This document shows, piece after piece, positions 6,474 to 14,700 of a stretch of 64,000 nt of DNA. The notes below the pieces were generated by a model, which was not told where the DNA came from, did not search any database, and worked only from the letters and a program-made list of their open reading frames with translations. Positions within the stretch are counted from its first letter, which is position 1. Each line of letters opens with the position of its first letter. Both the position numbers and the translations under genes were made by a program. The DNA is from Burkholderia lata (GTDB lineage Bacteria; Pseudomonadota; Gammaproteobacteria; Burkholderiales; Burkholderiaceae): assembly GCF_000012945.1 (NCBI RefSeq), contig NC_007511.1, positions 2,604,001-2,668,000 of the forward strand. Reading direction: 5' to 3'.

Positions 6474-8339
6474 ATGTCACGCCTGCTTGTGCCGCTTGCC
6501 GTTGCACCGTTCGTCGCCTTCACCGCCCTTTTCGCCGTCTTCGCCCGGCCGGCCGCGGCCGCGCCGCCGGTCAGCGCAGGCTGCGGCGGCGCAACCACGC
6601 CGATTGCCGACCTTCGCGGCGCCGGCGGCCCGTCGCCGCTGGCCGGGCAGACGACCTCGATCGAAGCGGTCGTCACCGCGGCGTTCGGCGGCGCCGACGG
6701 CCTCGGCGGCTTCTTCGTCCAGCAGGCCGACGCGCAGCGCCGGCACCGGCCGGGCGTCCCGGAAGGCGTGTTCGTGTACGCGCCGGACGCGCGTGCGAAG
6801 GCCGGCGATCTCGTGCATCTCACGGGCCGCGTCGACGAGCGATACGGCCGGACGCAATTCACGCTGTCGGGCGGCGTGAACGTCTGCGCGCACGGGCAAA
6901 AGGTCACGCCTGCCACGCTCACGCTGCCGGTCGCCACGCTATCCGTGCTGGCCGCACTTGAAGGCATGCGGGTGCGCCTGCCGCAAACGCTGACGGTCAG
7001 CGATACCCACGAACTCGGCCGCTACGGCAGCGTCGTCCTCAGCAACGGCCGACTGCGCATCCCGACCCACGTTGCACCGCCGGCCGAAGCCGCCGCGATC
7101 GCGACCACGAACGCGCGCAACCGCATCGTGCTCGACGACGGTTCGAACCGCCGCGATCCCGCGACCGTGCGCTATCCGCCGCCCGCGCTGAGTGCCGCCA
7201 ACACGCTGCGTGCCGGCTACACGGTACGTGGCGTCGAAGGCGTGCTCGAACTGCGCTACGGCGCGTGGCGGCTGCAACCGGTGGCCGGCGCGGCGCCGCT
7301 ATTCGATGCCGCCGCGAACCCGCGTACCGGCGCACCGGCCCGGCATCCCGATGCCGACGTGCGTATCGTGTCGTTCAACGTATTCAACTATTTCAACGGC
7401 GACGGGAATGGCGGCGGATTCGATGCCCCGGCCAAGCGCGGCGCGAAAACGCCCGCCGCGTTCGCGCGGCAGGAGGCGAAGATCGTCGCGGCGTTGCGCG
7501 CGCTGCGTGCCGACGTGATCGGGCTGATGGAAATCGCGAACAACGGCTACGGCGACGCGAGCGCCGTGCAGCGTCTCGCCACTCAACTCGGCGACGGCTG
7601 GCGCGCGATCGATCCCGGCACCGCGCGGCTCGGCCGCGATGCGATCGCCGTCGCGCTGCTGTACGACAGCCGCACGGTCGAGCCGATCGGGCGCGCCGCG
7701 ACCGTCGCACTCGGCGGCCGGCACCGCCCGCCGCTCGCGCAGACATTCCGGCGCATCGGCGGCACGCGCGCCTTCACGGTCGCGGTCAATCACCTGAAAT
7801 CGAAGAACTGCCCGAACGCGACCGGCGCCGATCGCGACCAGTCGGACGGTCAGGGCTGCTGGAATGCGGCGCGCACGCGGGCCGCCACACGCGTCGCCGA
7901 CTGGCTCGGCACGTCGCCTGCCGGCACCGCGGCCGATGGCGTCCTGCTGATCGGCGACCTGAACAGCTACGCGAAGGAAGATCCGGTGCGCGCGCTCGAA
8001 TCGCGCGGCTACGCGAACCTGGTCGCCCGCTTCGTCGGCGATGCTGCGTACAGCTACGTATTTCGCGGCGAAGCGGGCAGCCTCGACCACGCGCTCGCCA
8101 CGCCGCCGCTCGCCGCGCGCGTGAAGGCCGTGCACGTCTGGCACATCAACGCCGACGAACCGGTCGCCCTGCAACCCGTGCCCGATTACAAAACGTCTGC
8201 TCAACGGGCGACTTATTACGCACCCGACGCGTACCGGTCATCGGATCACGATCCCGTCGTGATCGACGTCGCGCTTGGCGACAGCGGCACGTTCGCCACC
8301 CCGGGCACGAACCGTGCTCGTCGAACAAGCGTCGATTAG
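6474..8339 (+). CDS. Secreted ExeM/NucH-type endonuclease
   Basis: A 621-residue exported nuclease. An N-terminal signal peptide (hydrophobic about 4-30, ending PAAAAPP) is followed by an OB-like domain (about 40-290) and a C-terminal endonuclease/exonuclease/phosphatase domain (about 300-615). The catalytic motifs are visible in order: SFNVFNYFN, GLMEIANNGYG (Glu metal ligand), VNHLKSKNC, LIGDLNSYAKEDP (Asp/Asn) and SSDHDPVV (Asp-His). Extracellular nucleases of this type digest environmental or biofilm DNA. ATG 6474 was chosen because it begins the signal peptide; the open frame extends to 6354. The gene stands alone on the plus strand, divergent from the DGPF cluster. Confidence 0.88.
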   Translation: MSRLLVPLAVAPFVAFTALFAVFARPAAAAPPVSAGCGGATTPIADLRGAGGPSPLAGQTTSIEAVVTAAFGGADGLGGFFVQQADAQRRHRPGVPEGVFVYAPDARAKAGDLVHLTGRVDERYGRTQFTLSGGVNVCAHGQKVTPATLTLPVATLSVLAALEGMRVRLPQTLTVSDTHELGRYGSVVLSNGRLRIPTHVAPPAEAAAIATTNARNRIVLDDGSNRRDPATVRYPPPALSAANTLRAGYTVRGVEGVLELRYGAWRLQPVAGAAPLFDAAANPRTGAPARHPDADVRIVSFNVFNYFNGDGNGGGFDAPAKRGAKTPAAFARQEAKIVAALRALRADVIGLMEIANNGYGDASAVQRLATQLGDGWRAIDPGTARLGRDAIAVALLYDSRTVEPIGRAATVALGGRHRPPLAQTFRRIGGTRAFTVAVNHLKSKNCPNATGADRDQSDGQGCWNAARTRAATRVADWLGTSPAGTAADGVLLIGDLNSYAKEDPVRALESRGYANLVARFVGDAAYSYVFRGEAGSLDHALATPPLAARVKAVHVWHINADEPVALQPVPDYKTSAQRATYYAPDAYRSSDHDPVVIDVALGDSGTFATPGTNRARRTSVD

Positions 8340-8458
8340 TGCATTTGCATCAGCACAAGGCCTGCAACGGCACTATTTACCTGATGGCCCTGGCGACGCG
8401 ATATTTACCGGACCTTCACCGCGTACCGCAGCCCGATATGCCGCTTCGCCCGGAATGC

Positions 8459-8516
8459 GAATTTTTTTCAATCGCCGTGCCGCCCCGTACGGCGGGGCTT
8501 CGCGGCAATCTTGCCG
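8459..8516. ncRNA. Candidate structured RNA or intergenic element, copy B
   Basis: GAATTTTTTT (8459-8468) is followed by nested stems: GCCG (8474-8477) with CGGC (8503-8506) outside, and GCCCCG (8482-8487) with CGGGGC (8493-8498) inside. A further hairpin CGGCAA/TTGCCG (8503-8516) can form instead of the outer stem. Bases 8484-8503 match 320-339 at 18 of 20 positions, and 13 consecutive bases (GGCGGGGCTTCGC) are identical. It lies in the 285-bp gap between the nuclease and the DUF883 gene, about 110 bases before the latter, so it could be part of that gene's 5' leader. Confidence 0.35.
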
Positions 8517-8624
8517 ACGAATTGAAAATTTGTCTCGAAACAAAATCGGGCCAAGTGAATCACACAGGTTGCTGGGATTCGTCTTATCTTCAAATTTGCC
8601 TTGAATCGAAGGAGGATAAACACC

Positions 8625-9011
8625 ATGGCGCTCACCGACTCGATCGAACACAAGCTGGACCGCGGCCTGTCCGACATTCGTCGCACGGGCCGGCGCGTGG
8701 GACGCACGACGCGCTCGGCGGCCCGCGACCTGCATGCCGACGTCACCGACGATCTGCGCGGGCTGGTCGACGAACTGGAAGATCTGCTGAAAAACGATGG
8801 CGACGGCGATATCGCCGCGCTGCGCAAGCGCGTGCAATCCCGGCTCGATGAAGCACGCAGCACGCTCGACCATGCGTCGGGCAGCGCGGTCGCCCGGCTG
8901 CGCGATTCGGCCGAACGCGTGTCGCAGGTCGTACAAGACAACCCGTGGCAAACCGCCGGCGTCGTCGCCGGCCTCGCGTTCGTTGCGGGCCTGCTCCTTG
9001 CCCGCCGTTGA
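8625..9011 (+). CDS. DUF883 (ElaB/YqjD-type) membrane-anchored protein
   Basis: 128 residues: an amphipathic, charged helical body (about 1-100, with DELEDLLKNDGDGDIAALRKRVQSRLDEAR) and one C-terminal membrane anchor (about 105-125, AGVVAGLAFVAGLLLARR). In E. coli, ElaB and YqjD are tail-anchored inner-membrane proteins, induced in stationary phase, that bind ribosomes; that role may apply here. GGAGG at 8611-8615 sets the ATG at 8625; an earlier TTG-initiated frame is less likely. It is 64 bases from a SYLF lipoprotein gene on the same strand. The upstream leader contains structured element copy B. Confidence 0.88.
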   Translation: MALTDSIEHKLDRGLSDIRRTGRRVGRTTRSAARDLHADVTDDLRGLVDELEDLLKNDGDGDIAALRKRVQSRLDEARSTLDHASGSAVARLRDSAERVSQVVQDNPWQTAGVVAGLAFVAGLLLARR

Positions 9012-9075
9012 ACGGAGCCGGCCACCACGCGCCCGCCCCGTCCGTCCTCAATCAGACAAACGAAGGAGAAACGCC

Positions 9076-9660
9076 ATGCAAAAAGCCTTTGCCATGAAAG
9101 CCGCCGCCGCCGTCCTGCTCGGCAGCCTCGCGCTTGCCGGCTGCACGACCACGCCCGACAAACCCGAGAACGCGTCGACCAGCGCGTCGAAGCGCCAGTC
9201 GATCGACGCCAGCGTCAACGCGACGCTGTCGCGCCTCTATTCGACGGTGCCGGGCTCGCGTGAACTCGTCGCGAAATCGCGCGGCGTGCTCGTGTTCCCG
9301 AACGTGCTGCAGGCCGGCTTCATCGTGGGCGGCCAGTCCGGCAACGGCGCGCTGCGCGTCGGCGGCAGCACGGTCGGCTACTACAACACGTCGTCGCTGT
9401 CGGTCGGCCTGCAGGCCGGCGCGCAGTCGAAGGCCATCGTGTTCCTGTTCATGACGCAGGATGCGCTCGACTCGTTCCGCAAGTCCGAAGGCTGGGCCGC
9501 AGGTGCCGACGCGTCGGTCGCGGTCGTGAAGGTCGGCGCGAACGGCGCGGTCGACTCCAACACGGCCACCGCACCGGTCGAGGTGCTGGTCCTGACCAAC
9601 GCGGGCCTGATGGGCGACCTGTCGGTGAACGGCACCAAGGTCACGAAGCTCAATATCTGA
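9076..9660 (+). CDS. SYLF/YSC84-domain lipoprotein
   Basis: 194 residues. The N-terminus is a lipoprotein signal with lipobox LALAGC, placing the lipidated Cys at residue 23. The rest is a SYLF (YSC84) domain with characteristic segments SRELVAKSRGVLVFPNV, GFIVGGQSGNGALR and VGLQAGAQSKAIVFLFM. SYLF domains bind phospholipids; in bacteria such proteins are periplasmic or outer-membrane-attached and often stress-associated. AAGGAG stands 7 bases before the ATG. Likely co-expressed with the DUF883 gene 64 bases upstream. Confidence 0.9.
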   Translation: MQKAFAMKAAAAVLLGSLALAGCTTTPDKPENASTSASKRQSIDASVNATLSRLYSTVPGSRELVAKSRGVLVFPNVLQAGFIVGGQSGNGALRVGGSTVGYYNTSSLSVGLQAGAQSKAIVFLFMTQDALDSFRKSEGWAAGADASVAVVKVGANGAVDSNTATAPVEVLVLTNAGLMGDLSVNGTKVTKLNI

Positions 9661-9887
9661 CGATGCGGCACGCGGCACCGCGCCGCGTTTGCTTCCCGGC
9701 AGCGCCGCGGCCTCGGCCGCGGCGTTTTCGCATGCGCCACCCGCAGCGGCTATGATGGCGGCACCTTTGCGGGCATACTCCGCTTCGGGCCGCCCCGCAG
9801 CGCATTTCGCCGCGAACCCGTGACGATCGCGAACCGATCGTGCGCGGGGCAACGAGATTCAATCAAACCACGCATCAATCTGCGCGA

Positions 9888-10949
9888 ATGTCATCCATGG
9901 AAAGCGGACACGACCACCAAAAATTCTTCTATTTCCTGCTGGCCGCGGTCACCGTCGGACTCTGCTGGATCCTCGCGCCGTTTTCCGGAGCCGTGTTCTG
10001 GGGCACCATTCTCGCGATCCTGTTCCAGCCCGTGCAGCGCTGGCTCGCTGCACGCTTCGGCAAGCGGCGCAACCTGGCCGCGCTCGTGACGCTGTCGCTG
10101 ATCGTCCTGATCGTGATCCTGCCGCTCGTGTTCGTCGCCGCGACGCTCGTGCAGGAAATCGCGTACGTGTACCAGGAAATCAAGACCGCGCAGCCGAACT
10201 ATTCGCAATACTTCCAGGACATCATCCACGCGCTGCCGTCGTCGATCCAGCACCTGCTGCAGAAATACGGGCTGAGCAACCTGCCCGGCATCCAGAAGAA
10301 ACTGACCGATGGCGCGGCGCAGATCAGCCAGCTCGCGGCAACCCAGGCACTCAGCATCGGCCAGAACACGTTCCAGTTCGTCGTGAGCTTCGGCGTGATG
10401 CTGTACATGGTGTTCTTCCTGCTGCGCGACGGCGGCGAGATCGGCCGCCGCGTGCGCCGCGCGCTGCCGCTCGACGACGAGCACAAGAACCTGCTGCTGG
10501 CGAAATTCACGACGGTCGTGCGCGCGACGGTGAAGGGCAACATCGCGGTCGCGCTCGTGCAGGGCGCGCTCGGCGGCCTGATCTTCTGGATCCTCGGGAT
10601 CGAAGGCGTCGTGCTGTGGGGCGCGCTGATGGCGTTCCTGTCGCTGCTGCCCGCGATCGGCGCGAGCCTCGTGTGGGTGCCGGCCGCGCTCTATTTCCTG
10701 ATGATCGGCGCGCTCTGGAAATGCGCGATCCTCGTCGCGTTCTGCGTGGGCGTGATCGGCCTCGTCGACAACCTGCTGCGCCCGATCCTCGTCGGCAAGG
10801 ACACGAAGATGCCCGACTGGGTCGTGCTGATCTCGACGCTCGGCGGGATGGCGCTGTTCGGCATCACCGGCTTCGTGATCGGACCGCTGGTCGCCGCGCT
10901 GTTCATGGCGAGCTGGGACATCTACGCACGCTCCGAACAGGGCGAATGA
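9888..10949 (+). CDS. AI-2E/PerM family transporter-like membrane protein
   Basis: 353 residues with about eight membrane segments in the family pattern: two near the N-terminus, a pair at about 60-80, an amphipathic soluble region (about 90-150), then helices from about 160 to 340 with NLLRPILVGKDTKMPDWVVLISTLGG, the conserved family block. The family includes TqsA (autoinducer-2 export) and a sodium/proton antiporter; specificity cannot be told. ATG 9888 is chosen arbitrarily between two nearby Met codons (9888, 9897), neither with a good ribosome site. It is a single-gene unit with a 227-bp upstream gap. Confidence 0.85.
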   Translation: MSSMESGHDHQKFFYFLLAAVTVGLCWILAPFSGAVFWGTILAILFQPVQRWLAARFGKRRNLAALVTLSLIVLIVILPLVFVAATLVQEIAYVYQEIKTAQPNYSQYFQDIIHALPSSIQHLLQKYGLSNLPGIQKKLTDGAAQISQLAATQALSIGQNTFQFVVSFGVMLYMVFFLLRDGGEIGRRVRRALPLDDEHKNLLLAKFTTVVRATVKGNIAVALVQGALGGLIFWILGIEGVVLWGALMAFLSLLPAIGASLVWVPAALYFLMIGALWKCAILVAFCVGVIGLVDNLLRPILVGKDTKMPDWVVLISTLGGMALFGITGFVIGPLVAALFMASWDIYARSEQGE

Positions 10950-10992
10950 TGCATCGCGTGGCCGCGTGCCGCGCACCCGCCGGCACACGCTG

Positions 10993-11508
10993 TCACGGAT
11001 GACGAATGCGAATCACGACGGGCGCCACGGCGCCCGTTTCTTCATCCGCCGCCAGCATCATCACGCCGCCATACGGACCCACGCGATACGTGCGACCCGA
11101 TACCAGCGGCACGCTTCGATCGTCGTGCGCATCGCGCCACGTTGCACGCACGCGCGAAGCGACTTCCGGCGCGAACGGCGCACCGTCGGGCCCGACCAGC
11201 GCCACATGGGCACCCGGCAATCGCCGGCCATGCGCATCGAATCGCAGCGTTGCCGCTGCCCCGCCGCGCGCCGTCTCTCGTCCTTCGACCGCCACGCCCG
11301 ATCGTGCGTCGAGCGTCACGTCGTAGAGATCGACGAGCGCACCCGCGAACCGCACGACACCGCCTGACGCGGCGTGCCCGGCCGCCACCGCATTCGACAT
11401 CGCGAACACCACGCCAAGCCCGATTGCGATCTTCCGCACGGCACCGGCACACCACACCGTTCGATTGCGCATCGCCACCGATGCCGCCCGCTTCGCGTCG
11501 TTTCGCAT
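10993..11508 (-). CDS. Secreted protein of unknown function, fimbrial-subunit-like
   Basis: 171 residues. The first 50 or so form a basic leader and hydrophobic segment ending NAVAAG, a signal peptide with a long n-region. The mature part begins GGVVRFAGALVDLYDVTL, which resembles the GxVxFxGxVxD start of type 1 fimbrial subunits, but it lacks the Cys pair of those subunits, so the likeness may be superficial. The ATG at 11508 follows AGGAGAGGGAAC. No usher or chaperone gene is near. A terminator-like hairpin lies only 35 bases before the ATG (11543-11570), so expression must either read through it or start within the leader. Function not known. Confidence 0.65.
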   Translation of the reverse strand: MRNDAKRAASVAMRNRTVWCAGAVRKIAIGLGVVFAMSNAVAAGHAASGGVVRFAGALVDLYDVTLDARSGVAVEGRETARGGAAATLRFDAHGRRLPGAHVALVGPDGAPFAPEVASRVRATWRDAHDDRSVPLVSGRTYRVGPYGGVMMLAADEETGAVAPVVIRIRHP

Positions 11509-11522
11509 GTTCCCTCTCCTCT

Positions 11523-11570
11523 GCCGCGTGACCAGAAAAAAAGGCGGCGTGACGCGTCGGTCACGCCGCC
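11523..11570 (-). terminator. Terminator with possible antiterminator arm
   Basis: On the minus strand GGCGGCGTGAC (11570-11560) pairs perfectly with GTCACGCCGCC (11553-11543), an 11-bp stem and 6-nt loop, followed at once by seven T (11542-11536). This is a textbook intrinsic terminator. Six bases further GGTCACGCGGC (11533-11523) repeats the second arm with one change, so the first arm could pair with it instead (at least 7 bp), freeing the U-run. It lies between the oxidoreductase gene at 11717-12733 and the secreted-protein gene, and may simply end the former's transcript. Confidence 0.75.
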
Positions 11571-11716
11571 TGTCTGCTGGCAATCACTTTAGGGAGAGAC
11601 GTCCGGACAATATATGGGACAAGTCCGAAACTAAGACACGATCGATCGAACGCCCCGCGTTCGACACGCGCTCGCGGCAGCGTGCGAACGGCATCGCACG
11701 CCGTACCGCGGGCCGG

Positions 11717-12733
11717 TCACGCGTCGGGATCGACACGCAGCACGAGCTTGCCGCGATGGTCGCCGTCGAACAGGCGATTCAGCACGTCGGGCGCGTTCTC
11801 GAGACCGTCCGCAACAGTCTCCTCGGCCTTGAGGCGGCCATCGCGCAGCCAGCCCGCGAGCGTCTGCACGGCCTCGCGGCTCTTGCGATAGTCGAGGATC
11901 AGGAAGCCGCGCATCGTCAGCCGCTTCGAGATCAACACGCCGACATCGTCCGCCGCGCGCCCGCTGTTGTAGTTCGAGATCACACCGCACAACGCGACGC
12001 GCCCGCCGATCACCATCCGCGACAGCACCGCGCGCATCACCTCGCCGCCGACGTTTTCGAAATTCACGTGCACGCCGTCCGGCGTCGCCGCCTTCAGCTG
12101 CTGACGGAAATCGTCGGCCTTGTAATCGACGGCCGCGTCGAAACCCAGCGTCTCGGTCAGGTAGCGGCACTTGTCCGCGCCGCCCGCGATGCCGACCACG
12201 CGCGCGCCGTGGATCTTGCCGATCTGCCCGGCGATCGAGCCGACCGAGCCGGCCGCCGCCGATACCACGAGCGTCTCGCCCGGCTGCACCGGCGTGATGT
12301 CCGTCAGCCCGTAGTACGCGGTCAGCCCGCTCATCCCGCACGCGCCGAGCAGCGTCGGCAGCGGCAGGCCCGACGCCGCGGGCAGCTTCACGAGCTGCGC
12401 GGCCTGGTCGGCCGGCACGACCGCGTAGTCCTGCCAGCCGACGAGCCCCTGCACGAGATCGCCTTCCGCGAACCCCGCATTGCGCGACGCCACCACGCGC
12501 CCGATGCCGAGCGCGCGCATCACCTCGCCGATCGCGACAGGCGGCAGGTACTGCGGCACGTCGCTCATCCACACGCGGTTGGTCGGGTCCATCGACAGGT
12601 ACAGCACGCGCACGAGCACCTCGCCGTCCGCGAGCGCCGGTACCGGCGTCTCGACGAGCGAAAAGTGTTCACGGCCGACCCGCCCTTCCGGGCGCGTCTT
12701 CAGCAGCAGTTGGCGGTTCACGGGTGTGGACAC
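11717..12733 (-). CDS. NADP-dependent MDR oxidoreductase, CurA/leukotriene-B4 dehydrogenase type
   Basis: 338 residues of the zinc-free medium-chain dehydrogenase/reductase class. Signature pieces are the N-terminal LLLKTRPEGRVGREHFSL, DPTNRVWMSD, and the nucleotide-binding segment ETLVVSAAAGSVGSIAGQIGKIHGARVVGIAG (about 145-175). Family members reduce the double bond of enones using NADPH; E. coli CurA acts on curcumin. Substrate here is unknown. Downstream on the same strand comes a strong terminator (11536-11570). The SDR gene is 37 bases upstream, so the two reductases probably form one operon. Confidence 0.9.
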   Translation of the reverse strand: MSTPVNRQLLLKTRPEGRVGREHFSLVETPVPALADGEVLVRVLYLSMDPTNRVWMSDVPQYLPPVAIGEVMRALGIGRVVASRNAGFAEGDLVQGLVGWQDYAVVPADQAAQLVKLPAASGLPLPTLLGACGMSGLTAYYGLTDITPVQPGETLVVSAAAGSVGSIAGQIGKIHGARVVGIAGGADKCRYLTETLGFDAAVDYKADDFRQQLKAATPDGVHVNFENVGGEVMRAVLSRMVIGGRVALCGVISNYNSGRAADDVGVLISKRLTMRGFLILDYRKSREAVQTLAGWLRDGRLKAEETVADGLENAPDVLNRLFDGDHRGKLVLRVDPDA

Positions 12734-12770
12734 GATGTTCTCCTCCAGTCGTTGTAGTTCGGGATGCGCG

Positions 12771-13559
12771 TCAGACCGCGCACATGCCGCCGTCGATCAC
12801 GAGTTCGGCGGCTGTCACGAAGCGGCTCTCGTCGGACGCGAGATACACGGCCGCGTGCGCGACGTCGTCCGGGTCGCCGAGCCGGCGCAGCGGAATGCCG
12901 CGCGCGAGCTTGCGCGTCGCGTCGCGTTCGCCGATCGACTGGAACAGCGGCTCGACGATCCCCGTGCGGATGAACGCCGGGTGAATCGAGTTGCAGCGCA
13001 CGTCGATCTCGCGGCGTGCGCAGTCGATCGCGACCGACTTCGTCAGCGACGCGACCGCCGCTTTCGACGCGTTGTATGCGGTGAAATCCGGCTCGACCTT
13101 GAACGCGGCGACCGACGAGATGTTGATGATCGATGCGGGATGGCTTTCGGCCAGATACGACAGCGCATGCTTGCAGCCGAGCACGATGCTCTCGACGTTG
13201 ATCGCCATCACGCGCCGCCATTCGTCCAGCTCGATCTGCGCGGGCGAGCCGATCGAGCCGACGCCCGCGTTGTTGACGAGCACCGACAGCCCGCCCATCG
13301 CATCGACCGCCTGCGCGAGCAGCGCCTGCCAGCGCGCTTCGTCGCGCACGTCCTGCGTCGCGGCGAACGCGACCGGCGTGGCGTGGCCCGCGTTGAGTTC
13401 CTGCGCGAACGCGTCGAGCACCGCCGCGTCGGCTATGTCGGTCACGAACACGCGCGCGCCCTGCTCGACCATCCGGCGCGCGATCGCGCGACCGAGGCCG
13501 CCCGCGGCGCCCGTGATGTATGCGCACTTGCCGGCAAGGCGCGAAGAAACGACTGTCAT
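12771..13559 (-). CDS. Short-chain dehydrogenase/reductase
   Basis: 262 residues, classical SDR. The Rossmann motif TGAAGGLG lies near residues 16-23, NNAG near 95, the catalytic Ser in ISSVAAF, and the YNASK motif (Tyr and Lys) near 160. The ending VTAAELVIDGGM is typical. It acts on a hydroxyl or keto group with NAD(P)H; substrate unknown. ATG 13559 follows AGGAGCAGG; the frame is open to 13814 but the extra part is not SDR-like. It precedes the CurA-type reductase gene by 37 bases on the same strand. Confidence 0.92.
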   Translation of the reverse strand: MTVVSSRLAGKCAYITGAAGGLGRAIARRMVEQGARVFVTDIADAAVLDAFAQELNAGHATPVAFAATQDVRDEARWQALLAQAVDAMGGLSVLVNNAGVGSIGSPAQIELDEWRRVMAINVESIVLGCKHALSYLAESHPASIINISSVAAFKVEPDFTAYNASKAAVASLTKSVAIDCARREIDVRCNSIHPAFIRTGIVEPLFQSIGERDATRKLARGIPLRRLGDPDDVAHAAVYLASDESRFVTAAELVIDGGMCAV

Positions 13560-14028
13560 GTGACCTGCTCCTATCGTGAATCGTCGTCGCGGATCGCTGC
13601 CGCGACGGGTTTGCCGTGCCTGCCCCGGCCGCCACGGGCCGGTTGACCGTGCCTCGACATCACGCGAGGCGCCGCACGGTTTCCACGAGTATATCGAGAG
13701 GAACCTGACGCGTGCCGGACGGGCCGGGCAGCCTGCCCCGGTTGAACGACAGCCAGCGTACGCGAATGCCGCCAATCGATGAAATGAATAATCGTTATGG
13801 CCGGTCATAGACATGGTTCATGACATTCGTGTGCCGGCGCGCATGCACGGGCCGGCGGCTCCCGCGAGTCGTGTAGACCGGCCGGCTCGTTGATTCACGG
13901 AATGACGGAGCGCTGCGTTCCGCGCAGACGCGACAGCAATCGGGAAGATGAACCGTGTGGAATCGTGCAACCGCCGGGAGAATGCCGGCGGCAAGAAAGC
14001 GGCGCCGGGGCGCCGCGACCGGTTATCG
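13560..14028. other. Gene-free gap upstream of the SDR gene
   Basis: No coding sequence I trust. It presumably holds the promoter of the SDR/CurA operon. The one visible structure is a dyad, GTCAT (13804-13808) and ATGAC (13820-13824) with partly symmetrical bases between, 245 bases before the SDR start; it could be a regulator site. The adjacent stretch 13780-13800 is locally AT-rich. Confidence 0.4.
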
Positions 14029-14619
14029 TCAGAATCCGTCGCCCGACGGCGCGCGCACGAACGCGCAGAGTTGCGGCGAGTGGGTATCGATCATCTGCTG
14101 GAACGGCGCACGATGCCCGTACGCGATGCCCGACACGAGCAGCAGGCAGACGGCCGCGACGCGCGGCGAGAACGCGCGCTGCCGTGCGCGGTCGTAGCCG
14201 CGCAGGAACAGCAGCGCGACCAGCGCGCCGAGCATCCAGCCGACGATCACTTCCGGAACGGTGTGCGAATGATCGAACACGCGCGCGACGGCGGTGACCG
14301 CGCCGACGGCCAGCCCGGCCGCGATGCCGGGCGCCTTGCCCGGCCGGAACGCCAGCCACAGCATCGACAGCGCGACGGTCCACACGGACGTCGACAGCAT
14401 CGTATGGCCGCTGATCACGCGGAAATCGAATTGCGGCAGCTCGATGCCGCACCCGGCATAGAGAATCTTGGTGGCGCCGACGAGGCCCATGCCGGCGGCG
14501 AGCAGCACGCCCCAGCGGACGGCGAGGCGCCAGTCGGACAGCGCGAACCACGCCGCGCACGTCAGCGCGATCGGCAAGGTCAGCGCGGCATCGCCGATGT
14601 TGCTGATTTCACTCCACAT
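14029..14619 (-). CDS. PAP2-family membrane phosphatase
   Basis: 196 residues with five or six membrane helices and the last two of the three PAP2 motifs: SGHTMLSTSVW (catalytic His of motif 2, about residue 71) and a motif-3-like DHSHTVPEVIVGW (His near 117). Motif 1 (KxxxxxxRP) is not evident, which makes this a divergent member. Such enzymes remove phosphate from lipid phosphates such as undecaprenyl pyrophosphate or phosphatidic acid at the membrane. It lies 81 bases downstream of the Nramp transporter on the same strand, with a perfect 15-base palindrome between them. Confidence 0.8.
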   Translation of the reverse strand: MWSEISNIGDAALTLPIALTCAAWFALSDWRLAVRWGVLLAAGMGLVGATKILYAGCGIELPQFDFRVISGHTMLSTSVWTVALSMLWLAFRPGKAPGIAAGLAVGAVTAVARVFDHSHTVPEVIVGWMLGALVALLFLRGYDRARQRAFSPRVAAVCLLLVSGIAYGHRAPFQQMIDTHSPQLCAFVRAPSGDGF

Positions 14620-14682
14620 AACGGACTTCGGACGACGATCGAAAGGCCGCAGTTTACCGCATGCGCGCCGCGCGACTGTGTC

Positions 14683-14697
14683 AGCCTGTGACAGGCT
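14683..14697. repeat. Perfect palindrome after the Nramp gene
   Basis: AGCCTGT-G-ACAGGCT, a 7-bp perfect inverted repeat, starts four bases past the stop codon of the Nramp gene on the minus strand. There is no U-run, so it is a weak terminator at best; it could stabilise the mRNA 3' end. Similar CTGTCAGGC words occur at 17117-17125. Confidence 0.4.
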
Positions 14698-14700
14698 GTA

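Noticed and set aside
10993..11508. Chaperone-usher fimbrial operon
   Set aside because: Only a faint N-terminal likeness, no Cys pair, no usher or chaperone next to it.
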